Of a stretch of 57,039 nt of DNA, positions 7,745-16,954 are shown piece after piece. Source of the stretch: JBKPNZ01 sp046732895 (GTDB lineage: Bacteria > Actinomycetota > Thermoleophilia > Solirubrobacterales > 70-9); contig JBKPNZ010000051.1 of the NCBI GenBank assembly GCA_046732895.1, positions 1-57,039 on the forward strand, read 5' to 3'. Numbering within the stretch: the first letter of the stretch is position 1; the number at the start of each line of letters is the position of its first letter. The position numbers and the translations under genes are program-made. The notes under the pieces were generated by a model that was not told the DNA's origin, did not search any database, and saw only the letters and a program-made list of their open reading frames with translations.

Positions 7745-9280
7745 ATGCGACTGAGGGTTCGTTTGGCAGGGATTCTGTGTGTGGCTGGGGGAAGTCTCGT
7801 CTTGACCTCGGGGGCCATGGCGGCGACTCCGTCGACCGCGTTGAAGGCGGCGGATGCCCCGGGCGCGCAGCTCGACCGGATCTCGACCGACGTGCTTCCG
7901 GGGACAGGCGGAGTCGTCTACCGCTACCAGCAGGAGGTGGCGGGCGTCCCGGTCCTCGACGCTCAGGCGGTCGTTCACGACCTTCAGGGCTCGGCGCCCG
8001 CGCTCGTGGCCGACACCACCGCAGCGGGCGTCGCCTCGCCGCCCAAGGCATCGATCAGCCACGCCTCCGCGATCCGGCGGGCCAACGCCGAAGTCGGGCT
8101 GAAGAAGCTCGCGGATCGGCAGGGGGCCCAGCTGGTGATCTCGCCGAGGGACGGAAACGCACTTGCCTGGCGCGTGACGGTGCCCGCCGCTCATCCGCTC
8201 GGCGACTACGAGGTGCTCGTCGATGCGACGTCGGGCGAGGTCCTCTCGATGCGCGACCTGATCCAGGATGCCGATCCGCCCGCCAAGATCTTCGACCCGA
8301 ATCCCGTGGTCGAGGACGGCGGTTACGGGAACCTCGGGTCGCACCCGGGCGCGGACCACAACGACAACGACACGGCGCTCCTCACCTCGCTCCGTGTGAA
8401 CGTCGCGCTTGAGAACCTGAACGGCGACCAGGAGTGCCTCAAGGGAATGTGGGCGAAGGTCAAGCTCGGCCCGAAGGGCAAGAACGTCTGCAAGTCCTCG
8501 CTCGACTGGACCGGCATCACGCGCTCGAGCAACAAGTTCGAGGCGCTGATGGCCTACTTCCACATCAATCGGACCCAGGACTACATCCAGGGCCTCGGGT
8601 TCACGAACGTGAACGCCGAACAGCAGGACCTGCTGCCGGACGCGATCAAGGACGACAACTCGTTCTACCGCCCGAGCGTGGACACGATCACCTACGGCAG
8701 CGGCGGGGTCGATGACGCCGAGGACGCTGACGTGATCGTCCATGAGTACGGGCACGCGATCCAGGACGACCAGGTTCCCGGGTTTGGCGCGAGCTTCCAG
8801 GCCGGCGCTCTGGGCGAGGGGTTCGGCGACTACATGGCCGCCTCCCAGACCCAGCACAACGGCGGCTCGACCGAGGCCGCCCGGTGCATCTTCGACTGGG
8901 ATGGGGTCGGTGGATGGGGAGATCCCCCACCGGTTCCGTGCGGCCGCCGAGCGGACGACGAGCGCACGTTCGACGACGCCATCCACGGCCAGGGGGTCGC
9001 GCCCAACTACTGCGACATCGCGGAGATCCACTGCACCGGCCAGGCCTGGTCCAGCGCCCTGATGGACATCCGCAGCGGCCTTGCGAACGAGAACCTCCGC
9101 GAGGACTTCGACGGGGACGTGCTCGCTTCGCAGTTCGACTACGCCACGAACGAGAAGTTCAAGGACGCCGCCGAGGCACTGATTGACGCCGACCAGGCCA
9201 ACAACGCCGGCGCGTTCGCCGCCGCGATCTGCTCCGAGATGGAAGGCGACCGCGGCCTTTCGCTGACCGGCTGCCCCTAA
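7745..9280 (+). CDS. Secreted zinc metalloprotease (thermolysin/fungalysin-like)
   Basis: This is a 511-aa exported protease precursor. A signal peptide (RLRVRLAGILCVAGGSLVLT, cleaved near AMA-AT) is followed by a long propeptide with FTP/PepSY-like features (YRYQQEVAGVPVLDAQAVV, DYEVLVDATSGEVLSMRDLI). The catalytic motif HEYGH is at H333-H337, and the third-ligand helix LGEGFGDY has Glu at about 358. This combination is typical of the M4/M36 metallopeptidases. ATG 7745 has a good ribosome-binding site (CGAGGAG, 7733-7739); the open frame upstream contains no signal-like sequence. The C-terminal region has several cysteines that could form disulfides after export. Confidence 0.85.
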   Translation: MRLRVRLAGILCVAGGSLVLTSGAMAATPSTALKAADAPGAQLDRISTDVLPGTGGVVYRYQQEVAGVPVLDAQAVVHDLQGSAPALVADTTAAGVASPPKASISHASAIRRANAEVGLKKLADRQGAQLVISPRDGNALAWRVTVPAAHPLGDYEVLVDATSGEVLSMRDLIQDADPPAKIFDPNPVVEDGGYGNLGSHPGADHNDNDTALLTSLRVNVALENLNGDQECLKGMWAKVKLGPKGKNVCKSSLDWTGITRSSNKFEALMAYFHINRTQDYIQGLGFTNVNAEQQDLLPDAIKDDNSFYRPSVDTITYGSGGVDDAEDADVIVHEYGHAIQDDQVPGFGASFQAGALGEGFGDYMAASQTQHNGGSTEAARCIFDWDGVGGWGDPPPVPCGRRADDERTFDDAIHGQGVAPNYCDIAEIHCTGQAWSSALMDIRSGLANENLREDFDGDVLASQFDYATNEKFKDAAEALIDADQANNAGAFAAAICSEMEGDRGLSLTGCP

Positions 9281-9285
9281 GCCGC

Positions 9286-9329
9286 AAAAAAGGACCCGCC
9301 GGCTCAGGGAGGGGGAAGCCGGCGGGTCC
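9286..9329 (-). terminator. Intrinsic terminator of the leftward two-component operon
   Basis: A perfect 13-bp stem (9292-9304 with 9317-9329, 12-nt loop) is followed, read leftward, by six U residues (AAAAAA at 9286-9291 on the + strand). This is a standard rho-independent terminator for transcripts from the histidine kinase gene. The stem may also stop rightward transcripts of the protease gene, but no U-run exists on that side. Confidence 0.85.
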
Positions 9330-9462
9330 GATTGGCTCAGATTGGCCAATGAACACCCGTCAAGGCGGTGTCGGGGTTGTCCTCGACGGGCGGGTTGTCT
9401 CGTCCGGCTGTGAAAGCTAAGACCGGTACGTAAATGGTCCCTAAAGGTTTCTGACGCCTCGC

Positions 9463-10902
9463 CTAAGAGTTTTCGGCGCCGCTTTCGAGCGGCAGCGTCA
9501 CCGTGAATCGCGCCCCGCCGGCCGCGGAGCGGCCGGCCTCGACGTCGCCGCCATGTGAGCTGGCGACGGCCTTCACGATCGCCAGCCCCAGACCGGCGCC
9601 CGAGTCCACCGAGACGTCGGCCGGGCCGTCGCCCCGGACGAACCGGGCGAAGAGGTGCTCCTCCATCCCTTCCGGCAGGCCGGGCCCGTCGTCGGAGACC
9701 TCCAGGACCGCATGGCCGTTACGACGCTCGACGGCGACGTCGATGGCGCTGCCGGGCGGGGTGTGCCGGATCGAGTTGTCGAGCAGGTTGAGGGCGAGGC
9801 GGTGCAGCTCGTCGGCATTGCCGTGGATCTCGATCGGGTTGGCGGCACGGAGCTCGAGGCCGTGTCCATTGGCGACCGGCCGCACCTCGTCGACGGCCGC
9901 TGTCGCGATCTGCGTCAGGTCAACCGGGCCACGGGCGCCGGTCCGGCCCGCGTCGGCGCGGGCCAGGAGCAGGAGGTCGGCGACAAGGCGCCGCATGCGG
10001 CGCGAGGAGCGCAGGGCCGAGGCGACGATCTCTCCCTCCTCGCCGCTGTCGCCCTCCCGCTCGAGTTGATCCTGCAGGAGCTCCAGGTTGGCGAGAATGC
10101 TGGTGAGCGGGGTGCGAAGCTCGTGCGACGCATCGGCGACGAACTCGCGCTGAGTCTGAATCATCGTTTCTGTTTCGGTGCGCGCGGCATCGAGCTCGCG
10201 AAGCATCTGATCGAGCGTGCGGGCGAGCTCGGCGATCTCGTCGTCCGTCTCCGACTGAGGCACTCGTTTGGATGGATCGCGGGTGGAGGCGATCTCGCGC
10301 GCTGTGCCCGTGAGCGCGACGATCGGCCGCATCGCACGTCCGGCGACGGTCAGACCCGCGAGCGTTGCCAGCAGGGTGCCGCCCAGGACCCCCAGCCCAA
10401 GGAACAGCCAGAGGCGGTTGATGGTGTCGTCGAGGCTCTCGGTGCTACGCGCGTACTGCACGAACAACGGGCTCGAGAAGAGCGTGGACGGAATCCCAGC
10501 GGATGCGACGCGGAACGACCCGACGGTCTTCAGGGGGCTGCTCGGTGGGCCGAGTGGAACCGATCCCGGCGTTTCGCCTCCCGGGACCGTGCGCCCCTGT
10601 GCGTCGACCACACGGACCATGGCCGTCCCCGTGAGCGTCATTTCCTTTGGGTCCGGCGACTGGACGTGCCCTCCCGTCACCGTGAACTCGAAGGCAAGCC
10701 GGTTGGCGTTATCTCGCACCTCATCGTTGAAATCGCCGTTGAGGCGGTCGGTGACGAGGCGGCCGACGACCACCGCGAAGACGACCAGGATGATGAGCGT
10801 GAGGATGGCCGACACCCCGGCCAGTCGCCAGCGCACCGGCCAGCGCTGCGGTGAGAGCAGGAGGGGGCGCGTCCTGGGCGTCTGGGCGTCAGGCGTCGTC
10901 AT
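9463..10902 (-). CDS. Two-component sensor histidine kinase
   Basis: This is a 479-aa membrane sensor kinase. Two membrane segments (about 27-50 and 165-190) flank an extracytoplasmic region of about 115 residues. A HAMP linker, the HisKA dimerisation helix with phospho-acceptor H260 in DASHELRTPL, and a HATPase domain follow. The ATPase has an N-box (LLDNSIRHTPPG), a G1 box (DDGPGLP) and a G2 box (GAGLGLAIVKAVASSHGG). The gene overlaps the end of the response regulator by 14 nt, so the two are surely co-transcribed. The architecture resembles MprB/BaeS-type envelope sensors; the signal is unknown. Confidence 0.93.
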   Translation of the reverse strand: MTTPDAQTPRTRPLLLSPQRWPVRWRLAGVSAILTLIILVVFAVVVGRLVTDRLNGDFNDEVRDNANRLAFEFTVTGGHVQSPDPKEMTLTGTAMVRVVDAQGRTVPGGETPGSVPLGPPSSPLKTVGSFRVASAGIPSTLFSSPLFVQYARSTESLDDTINRLWLFLGLGVLGGTLLATLAGLTVAGRAMRPIVALTGTAREIASTRDPSKRVPQSETDDEIAELARTLDQMLRELDAARTETETMIQTQREFVADASHELRTPLTSILANLELLQDQLEREGDSGEEGEIVASALRSSRRMRRLVADLLLLARADAGRTGARGPVDLTQIATAAVDEVRPVANGHGLELRAANPIEIHGNADELHRLALNLLDNSIRHTPPGSAIDVAVERRNGHAVLEVSDDGPGLPEGMEEHLFARFVRGDGPADVSVDSGAGLGLAIVKAVASSHGGDVEAGRSAAGGARFTVTLPLESGAENS

Positions 10903-11599
10903 CGGGCTTCGGCGCCCGCAGCACGTACCCGGCGCCTCGCTTCGTGTGGAGCAGGCGCGCCTCGTCGCCCTGTTCGAGCTTGCGGCGGAGGTTCGAGATG
11001 AAGACGTCGATCGTGTTCGTCATGGCCATCGGGTCATAACCCCAGACCTCCTCGAGCAGGCGCTCGCGCGAGATCACAAGGCGCTCGTTGCGCATCAGGT
11101 ACTCGAGGAGCTCGAACTCGCGGTTGGTGAGATCGATGGCGCGATCGCCCCGGTAGACCTCGCGCGTGTCGGGGTTGAGGCGAAGGTCGCCGACGGCGAG
11201 CGATGCGCTCCCGCGCGGGGGGCGGCGGCGCAGAAGGGCGCGCAGGCGGGCGAGGAGTTCCTGGCGCTCGAAGGGCTTGACGAGGTAGTCGTCGGCGCCG
11301 GAATCGAGACCTTCGACGCGGTCGCCGGTCTCGGTGCGGGCGGTCAGGATCAGAATCGGAACGTCGCTCTCGGCACGCAGCCGGCGGCAGACCTCGACGC
11401 CGTCGAGCTTGGGGAGCCCGAGGTCGAGGACCACAAGATCGGGGATGAACTCAGCAGCCACGCGCAGCGCCTCCGCGCCATCCCCCGCGGAGCGCACCTC
11501 GTGACCCTCGCCGCGAAGCGTGCGTCGCAGGACATCGGCGATCTCCTGGTCATCCTCGACGACCAGAACGCGCCCGATCGTGCCGTCGGTTGCGAGCAT
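10889..11599 (-). CDS. OmpR/PhoB-family response regulator
   Basis: This 236-aa DNA-binding regulator is partner of the overlapping kinase. The receiver domain has the acidic pair EDD near the N-terminus, the phospho-acceptor Asp59 in VVLDLGLPK, the LTAR threonine and the LVKPF lysine. The C-terminal winged helix (about 135-228) contains LTNREFELLEYLM and DVFISNLRRKLE, and ends with the family hallmark RGAGYVL. It is first in its operon. A TACCCT hexamer 8 nt before the ATG suggests a leaderless transcript. It is most like MprA-type actinobacterial regulators by general layout only. Confidence 0.94.
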   Translation of the reverse strand: MLATDGTIGRVLVVEDDQEIADVLRRTLRGEGHEVRSAGDGAEALRVAAEFIPDLVVLDLGLPKLDGVEVCRRLRAESDVPILILTARTETGDRVEGLDSGADDYLVKPFERQELLARLRALLRRRPPRGSASLAVGDLRLNPDTREVYRGDRAIDLTNREFELLEYLMRNERLVISRERLLEEVWGYDPMAMTNTIDVFISNLRRKLEQGDEARLLHTKRGAGYVLRAPKPDDDA

Positions 11600-11607
11600 C
11601 GCTACAA

Positions 11608-11613
11608 AGGGTA
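11608..11613 (-). promoter_or_regulatory. -10-like TACCCT, 8 nt before the response regulator ATG
   Basis: Read leftward, TACCCT is separated from ATG 11599 by TTGTAGCG. No ribosome-binding site is present, which agrees with a leaderless start. Confidence 0.5.
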
Positions 11614-11717
11614 GAGCCCGAAACCGCCGGTCTGGCCAAGGTTTAGCGCGAATTTATGCACCCTGGCCGTCGCCTGAGCGTCGCAGGGGTCGGCGCCGCC
11701 GTGTCGAAGTCACGGAC

Positions 11718-14237
11718 GTGCTTCTCACACGCAAGCGTCAACGGCGCAAATCCCGCGCCAGGCCGGGTCGCGCCGCTCCTTCGCGTGCGCGCAGCGCCGC
11801 CGCCCGCGCCCGCGGCGCGCGAGACGATGTGCGCTCGGCGTTCGAGGGCCTCGAACAGCGCCATCTGGACCTCATCGGCCTCGCGCTTGCCGCGATGGCC
11901 CTCTACCTCGGCTTCGTCCTCTACGGCGGCTGGGATGGCGGCCGCGTGGGGAGCTGGGCACAGACCGGTCTGACTTACGCCTGCGGCCAGGTGGCCTACG
12001 CCGTCCCGTTCCTGCTTGCCGGATGGGCGGCGGCGCTCGTCCTGCGGCCGTTCGTCGAGGCGCCCGCCGCCATCAACGCCGGCGGCATCCTGCTCGTCTG
12101 CTCGCTCCTCCTCATGTTCGCGGCGCAGACGCTCGGCCTCGGCCCGACGCGTCCCATCCGCCACGACTACTTCGACCAGCACTTCTTCACCGAGCACGGC
12201 GGTGGGGCGGGGGAGGCGCTGTACTGGGCGTCGACGACCCTCTTCCAACGCCTGGGAGCTCAGATCCTGGCGGTCCTGATGCTGGTCAGCGGCGTCCTGC
12301 TGCTCTCCGGCGTGACGATCGCCGGACTGCTCGAGAGAACCGGACGCGCGGCCAAGCGCGCCCACGAGGGCACTCGCGAGATGGCTCGCACGGTGCGCAC
12401 CCAGCGCCAGGGCGAGACGGCGTGGGACGCCCCCGGCGAGGACATCGCGATCACCCGCGCGCAGACGACCGAGACCTTTGCCACAGAGCAGCTTGCCGGC
12501 GAAGAGCCCGATGAGGAGGAGTCCTGGGAGGACACTGACGATCCCGACGAGGCGCCGGACGCCAGCCAGTACTCGTACGAGGAGGCCTTTGGAGGGAGCG
12601 ACGACGACCCCGCCGCCCCCGGACGCGAAGCGCAGGAGGCGGCGGGCATTGGTGCCGAGGAGGTAGCGGGCGGTGTTGCTGGGACTACGCCTATGGGCGC
12701 GAAGCGCACCCTCGGCGGGATCACGGAGTCGGAGGAGATCGACTACGAGCTGCCGCCGCGCAAGGCGCTCGAGAAGGGCAAGGCCGATCCCGGGCCGGAT
12801 ACCCGTGACCGCGAGGCCGTTTCGGCGGCTCTGCTCGAGGCGCTGCGCCACTTCGGGATCGAGGCGCGCCTGCTCGGGGTCGTCAGCGGTCCGCACGTGA
12901 GCCGCTACGAGCTGCAGCTTGCGCCCGGAACCAAGGTCTCGAAGATCTCCCAGCTCAAGGACGACCTGGCGTACGCCCTCGCCTCGACCGACATCCGGAT
13001 CCTCGCCCCGATCCCTGGCAAGAAGGCCGTCGGAGTGGAGGTGCCCAACTCGCGCCGGCGCCTCGTTCGCCTGGGCGACATCTACGACGGGCGCCCGAAG
13101 GGGGCATCGCCCCTGGCCGTGTGGCTGGGCAAGGACGTGGCCGGCCACGCCTCCTGGACCGATCTCGCCCTCATGCCACACGCGCTCGTCGCCGGCACCA
13201 CCGGCTCCGGAAAGTCCGGCTGCATCAACGCGATGCTCTGCTCGATCCTGCTCCACGCCTCCCCGAACGAGGTCCGCATGGTGCTCGTCGATCCCAAGCG
13301 GGTTGAGCTCAACCACTACGAGCGCCTGCCGCATCTGCTGACGCCCGTGGTCACGAATCCACGCCTGGCCGCAAACGTCCTCGCCAACCTGATCGGAGAG
13401 ATGGAGAGCCGCTACGCCGTCATGGGGGAGGCGCGCGCGCGCAACCTCGTCGAGCTGAACAAGGCCCGTCGCCGTGCGGGGCAGTCTCCGCTGCCCCACA
13501 TCCTCTGCGTGATCGACGAGCTCGCGGACCTGATGATGGTCGCCCCCGCCGAGGTCGAGGACTCGATCATCCGCCTGGCGCAGAAGTCGCGCGCCGTCGG
13601 GATCCACCTCGTCCTCGCCACGCAGCGCCCCTCCACGGACGTGATCACAGGAACGATCAAGGTGAACATCCCGGCCCGGATCGCCTTCGCCGTCGCCTCA
13701 CAGGTCGACTCCCGCGTGATCCTCGACCAGGGTGGGGCGGAGAGCCTGCTGGGGCAGGGCGACATGCTCTTCCGCCCGATCGGCACGTCGAAGCTCTCCC
13801 GGATCCAGGGCGCCTTCGTGACCGAGGAGGAGATCGCCCGCCTTGCGAAGCACTGGGCCCGTCAGGGCGAGCCGGACTTCGACGTCGAGCTGCTCGAGTC
13901 GCACATCGAGGAGTCCGATGAGCTGAGCGACGGCGAGTTCTCGCCCGACCAGGACGACCTCCTCGACGATGCGGCCCGGATCGTGGTCGAGTCGGGAACG
14001 GCGTCCGTTTCGATGATCCAGCGACGCCTTCGAGTCGGCTACACGCGGGCGGGGCGCCTGATCGACATGCTCGAGCGCCGCGGAATCATCTCCGGCTACG
14101 AGGGGTCGAAACCGCGCCAGGTACTGGTCTCGATGGCCGACCTCCAGCGCATCCTCGGCGGCGAATCGCCCGCGCCCGGCGGTGAGGGCGACGATGGCGA
14201 GCCGACCGAGACCGAGCTCGAGCGCCTCAGCGGCTAG
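11718..14237 (+). CDS. ftsK: DNA translocase FtsK/SpoIIIE
   Basis: FtsK pumps DNA at the division septum to resolve chromosomes. This 839-aa version has a basic N-terminus and four membrane segments (about 52-70, 91-110, 119-140, 180-204). An acidic linker rich in Glu/Asp (about 245-320) leads to the motor. Walker A is GTTGSGKSG (about 492-500) and Walker B is ILCVIDELADLM (about 594-605). The C-terminal winged-helix gamma domain (about 750-815, SMIQRRLRVGYTRAGRLIDM) reads polar DNA motifs. GTG 11718 is the only start codon in the frame between the divergent regulator and the first membrane helix; its ribosome-binding site is weak. Confidence 0.94.
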   Translation: MLLTRKRQRRKSRARPGRAAPSRARSAAARARGARDDVRSAFEGLEQRHLDLIGLALAAMALYLGFVLYGGWDGGRVGSWAQTGLTYACGQVAYAVPFLLAGWAAALVLRPFVEAPAAINAGGILLVCSLLLMFAAQTLGLGPTRPIRHDYFDQHFFTEHGGGAGEALYWASTTLFQRLGAQILAVLMLVSGVLLLSGVTIAGLLERTGRAAKRAHEGTREMARTVRTQRQGETAWDAPGEDIAITRAQTTETFATEQLAGEEPDEEESWEDTDDPDEAPDASQYSYEEAFGGSDDDPAAPGREAQEAAGIGAEEVAGGVAGTTPMGAKRTLGGITESEEIDYELPPRKALEKGKADPGPDTRDREAVSAALLEALRHFGIEARLLGVVSGPHVSRYELQLAPGTKVSKISQLKDDLAYALASTDIRILAPIPGKKAVGVEVPNSRRRLVRLGDIYDGRPKGASPLAVWLGKDVAGHASWTDLALMPHALVAGTTGSGKSGCINAMLCSILLHASPNEVRMVLVDPKRVELNHYERLPHLLTPVVTNPRLAANVLANLIGEMESRYAVMGEARARNLVELNKARRRAGQSPLPHILCVIDELADLMMVAPAEVEDSIIRLAQKSRAVGIHLVLATQRPSTDVITGTIKVNIPARIAFAVASQVDSRVILDQGGAESLLGQGDMLFRPIGTSKLSRIQGAFVTEEEIARLAKHWARQGEPDFDVELLESHIEESDELSDGEFSPDQDDLLDDAARIVVESGTASVSMIQRRLRVGYTRAGRLIDMLERRGIISGYEGSKPRQVLVSMADLQRILGGESPAPGGEGDDGEPTETELERLSG

Positions 14238-14256
14238 CCGCGCCCGCGCAGGACGG

Positions 14257-14279
14257 CGCCCGGCGAAACGGCCCGGGCG
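14257..14279. terminator. Hairpin downstream of ftsK
   Basis: A perfect 7-bp stem (CGCCCGG 14257-14263 with CCGGGCG 14273-14279, 9-nt loop) lies 20 nt after the ftsK stop. No T-run follows, so termination is only possible, not shown. Confidence 0.35.
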
Positions 14280-14295
14280 TTGAGAAGATGCGCTC

Positions 14296-15114
14296 GTGGC
14301 ACGTTATGAGGAGGTCGAGGGACTGCCAATCGGGGAAGTCTTAAAGCGGGCGCGCTCGCGCAAGCAGATCGACATCAGCGCGGTCGAGGAGCGGACCAAG
14401 ATCCGCATCAAGTACCTGCGCGCGATGGAGCAGGACGAGTGGGACGTCCTGCCGAGCCACGCCTACGCCAAGGGGTTCCTGAGGACCTACGCCTCGCTGC
14501 TCGGCCTCGATGCCGACGCCCTCGTCGACGAGTACCGGCGCCAGTACGAGGGGCCGGCCGAGCAGGGTCCGTACACGTTCACGGAGCCGGTGCTCGAGGG
14601 GCGCCGGCCGCTGGGCGGCGGACCCGGCCGGGGACCGCGCTGGGGTCCGATCCTCGCTCTCGGTGCGCTTGCCGTGATCGGGGTGCTGCTCGTCCTCGGC
14701 CTCACCGGCGGAGACGAGGGGAAGGGCGGCAAGCACGGCAAGCACCAACATCGCCATGAGCAGCGCCATCACCGCCACCAAAAGGCCGAGTCCAACCCGT
14801 CACCAGGGCAGACGGCTGACAAGGTCTCGCTGCGCCTCGAGATCCACTCGCCGGTACAGGTCTGCCTGCTGGGCAGCGGCTCCTCGCAGCCTCTGATCGA
14901 CGACCAGGTGCTGAGCGCAGGAGCGAGCGAGGGCACCTACAACGCGTCCTCGTTCGATCTGCGCTTCCCATCGGGATATGACCTCGGCCTGTTCGACCTC
15001 ATCCTCGACGACAAGAAGGCGAAGCTTCCCGAGACGCAGGGGCCGACGGCGTTCAAGGTCACCCCGCCCGACAAGGTACGGCAGGTGACCTTCCCCGGAC
15101 CAGACTGCCCGTGA
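14296..15114 (+). CDS. RodZ-like helix-turn-helix membrane protein
   Basis: This 272-aa protein has an N-terminal HTH_25 domain (about 10-75: IGEVLKRARSRKQIDISAVE, PSHAYAKGFLRTYASLL). One membrane segment (about 114-134) and an extracytoplasmic C-terminal domain follow. In rod-shaped bacteria RodZ links MreB to cell-wall synthesis; here the role is inferred from the fold. A striking His/Lys-rich linker at about 142-163 (many His residues between GKHGKH and HHRHQK) may bind metal. GTG at 14296 starts the frame, and the gene overlaps cinA by 4 nt (GTGA). ftsK-rodZ-cinA is a common Gram-positive order. Confidence 0.8.
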   Translation: MARYEEVEGLPIGEVLKRARSRKQIDISAVEERTKIRIKYLRAMEQDEWDVLPSHAYAKGFLRTYASLLGLDADALVDEYRRQYEGPAEQGPYTFTEPVLEGRRPLGGGPGRGPRWGPILALGALAVIGVLLVLGLTGGDEGKGGKHGKHQHRHEQRHHRHQKAESNPSPGQTADKVSLRLEIHSPVQVCLLGSGSSQPLIDDQVLSAGASEGTYNASSFDLRFPSGYDLGLFDLILDDKKAKLPETQGPTAFKVTPPDKVRQVTFPGPDCP

Positions 15115-16385
15115 GCGTCCGCGCAGGGATCCTCGTCACCGGCACGGAGGTGCTCACCGGGCGCGTCACCGACCGCAATGGGCCGTGGCTATCGGAACGC
15201 CTCGGCGAGCTCGGCGTGGAGGTCGCCCACATCACCTGCGTGGGCGATCGCCCGGGCGACCTGGAGGCCGCGCTGCGCTTCCTCGCTGACGAGGGGGCGG
15301 ACCTGATCGTGACGAGCGGGGGGCTTGGCCCCACCGCGGACGATCTGACGGCCGAGATCGTCGCCCGCTTCGCCGGGCGGGAGCTCGTCCTGGACGAGCG
15401 GATGGAGGAGAAGATCGGCGCGATCATCGCCCGCTTCGCGCAGCGCCTTCGCTTCAGCGCCGAGGCGCTTCAGGCGGCCAACCGCAAGCAGGCGATGGTC
15501 CCGGCAGGGGCCGCAGTGATCGATCCGGCAGGGACCGCGCCCGGCCTCGTCGTGCCGACGGACGCCGGGCCGACGGTGATCGTGCTTCCCGGGCCGCCGC
15601 GCGAGCTGCAGGCGATGTGGCCCCAGGCGCTGGCCACCAGCGAGGCGCAGGCGGTCCTGGAACAGGCGGAGCCCTACCGAACCGCGACGCTGCGGCTGTT
15701 CGGGATCCCCGAGTCGGAGATCGCCAAGACGCTGCGGGAGGTTGAGGGCGAGGTCGACCTCTCAGAGCTCGAGATCACGACCTGCCTGCGCCGGGCCGAG
15801 CTGGAGATCGAGATCCGCCAGCACGGAGCGGAGGCGGCGATGGATGCCCTTGTCGAGGGCATCCGAGAACGGCACGGGCGCTTCCTCTTCAGCACGGACG
15901 GCTCCACCATCGACCAGCAGGTTGCGAAGCTCCTGGCCGGCCACAAGGTTGGCCTCGCCGAGTCCTGCACGGCGGGGCTGCTTGCGGCGCGGCTGACCGA
16001 CCCGCCCGGAGCCTCCGAGTACGTGGCGGGCGGGGTGGTCGCCTACTCCAATGACGCCAAGACAGAGCTTCTGGGCGTTCCGCCGGAGCTCATCTCCGCG
16101 CACGGCGCGGTTTCGCCCGAGGTTGCGGAGACGATGGCGGATGGAGCCCTGGAGCGGTTCCACGCAGACCTCGGCGTCGGGGTCACCGGGATCGCCGGCC
16201 CTGGCCGCGGCAGCGAGGAGAAGCCCGTCGGCTACGTGTGCGTCTGCGTGAAGAGCTCTGGGGGCCAGGTGCTTGCTCGGGACCCGGTGCTGCCCGGCGA
16301 CCGCGGCGAGATCCGGGATCGCTCCGCGCTGCTTGCGATGCACCTCCTGCGCCGCCTGCTGCGCGGCGAGGACTTCCCGCTCTGA
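15111..16385 (+). CDS. cinA: CinA-family protein (nicotinamide-nucleotide amidohydrolase)
   Basis: This 424-aa protein has both CinA domains. The N-terminal molybdopterin-binding-like domain contains TGTEVLTGRVTDRNG and the GGLGPTADDLT motif (about 4-170). The C-terminal amidohydrolase domain contains AESCTAGLLAARLTDPPGAS, YSNDAKTELLGV and GVTGIAGPGRGSEEKPVG (about 265-420). The family acts in pyridine-nucleotide recycling (NMN deamidation, ADP-ribose hydrolysis) and is linked to competence in some bacteria. It overlaps the RodZ-like gene by 4 nt. In many genomes cinA precedes recA; here recA is 2.4 kb away with a leftward unit between. Confidence 0.93.
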   Translation: MSVRAGILVTGTEVLTGRVTDRNGPWLSERLGELGVEVAHITCVGDRPGDLEAALRFLADEGADLIVTSGGLGPTADDLTAEIVARFAGRELVLDERMEEKIGAIIARFAQRLRFSAEALQAANRKQAMVPAGAAVIDPAGTAPGLVVPTDAGPTVIVLPGPPRELQAMWPQALATSEAQAVLEQAEPYRTATLRLFGIPESEIAKTLREVEGEVDLSELEITTCLRRAELEIEIRQHGAEAAMDALVEGIRERHGRFLFSTDGSTIDQQVAKLLAGHKVGLAESCTAGLLAARLTDPPGASEYVAGGVVAYSNDAKTELLGVPPELISAHGAVSPEVAETMADGALERFHADLGVGVTGIAGPGRGSEEKPVGYVCVCVKSSGGQVLARDPVLPGDRGEIRDRSALLAMHLLRRLLRGEDFPL

Positions 16386-16427
16386 CTGCATGGACGATCG
16401 CGCGTCCCGACTTCACGGGTAACCGTC

Positions 16428-16464
16428 TTGCACCTAGCGACGACATGGACGTCAGTAGGTGCAA
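16428..16464. promoter_or_regulatory. Long inverted repeat TTGCACCTA-N19-TAGGTGCAA
   Basis: The 9-bp arms (16428-16436 and 16456-16464) are perfect and sit in the 192-nt spacer between cinA and the next gene. The AT-containing arms stand out from the surrounding GC-rich sequence. It may be a two-half-site operator or an RNA stem with a 19-nt loop. No T-run follows. Confidence 0.45.
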
Positions 16465-16577
16465 ATCGGTTTGGCCGCGGCCTCGCGAGCGTGACCACCC
16501 GGTTCGAGACTTGCGTCCAGCCTCGGGGGGAGTAGGGTCGGCATGACAGATCCGGGGACGGAGTGGAAGGAGTGCGT

Positions 16578-16937
16578 ATGGCCGATGCAGGACTGTTCCT
16601 CGGGTGGGGAACCGGCATTCCCGGCCGCGAGGCGAAGGGCCTCAAGATGTTTCAGGAGGAGGTGCTGCCGTTCTTCCAAGGACAGCAGGACAGCGGCAAC
16701 ATCGAGAGCTACGAGGCCGTCTTCCTGGAGCCGCACGGGGGCGATCTGGATGGATTCATCCTCGCCCGCGGGGATGCGGAGAAGATCGCCCAGGTGCGGG
16801 CGAGCGACGACTACACGCGCCTCTTGACGCGCGGCCAGTTCGTCGTGAGCTCGCTTGGCGCCGTGGGGGCCACCGTGGGTGACGGTATTCCGGACGGGAT
16901 CGCCATGTATCAGGAGGCCGTCAACGACCTGGGTTGA
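16578..16937 (+). CDS. Conserved hypothetical protein, 119 aa
   Basis: A soluble protein without signal or membrane segment. It begins MADAGLFLGWGTGIPGREAK and continues with a helix KMFQEEVLPFFQ. Alternating strands and helices follow (SYEAVFLEPHGGDLDGFILA, AEKIAQVRASDDYTRLLTRG). The pattern is compatible with a small alpha/beta dimeric-barrel fold, but I do not recognise a named family. ATG 16578 is well placed after GGAAGGAG (16565-16572); an in-frame GTG at 16563 lies upstream of that site. It stands alone behind the inverted repeat at 16428. Confidence 0.65.
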   Translation: MADAGLFLGWGTGIPGREAKGLKMFQEEVLPFFQGQQDSGNIESYEAVFLEPHGGDLDGFILARGDAEKIAQVRASDDYTRLLTRGQFVVSSLGAVGATVGDGIPDGIAMYQEAVNDLG

Positions 16938-16954
16938 TCGACGCCTTTGAGCGA

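Noticed and set aside
9655..10854. Long open frame (399 codons) antisense to the histidine kinase
   Set aside because: It mirrors the kinase codons in a GC-rich genome. Its composition is atypical and the kinase motifs are complete on the other strand.
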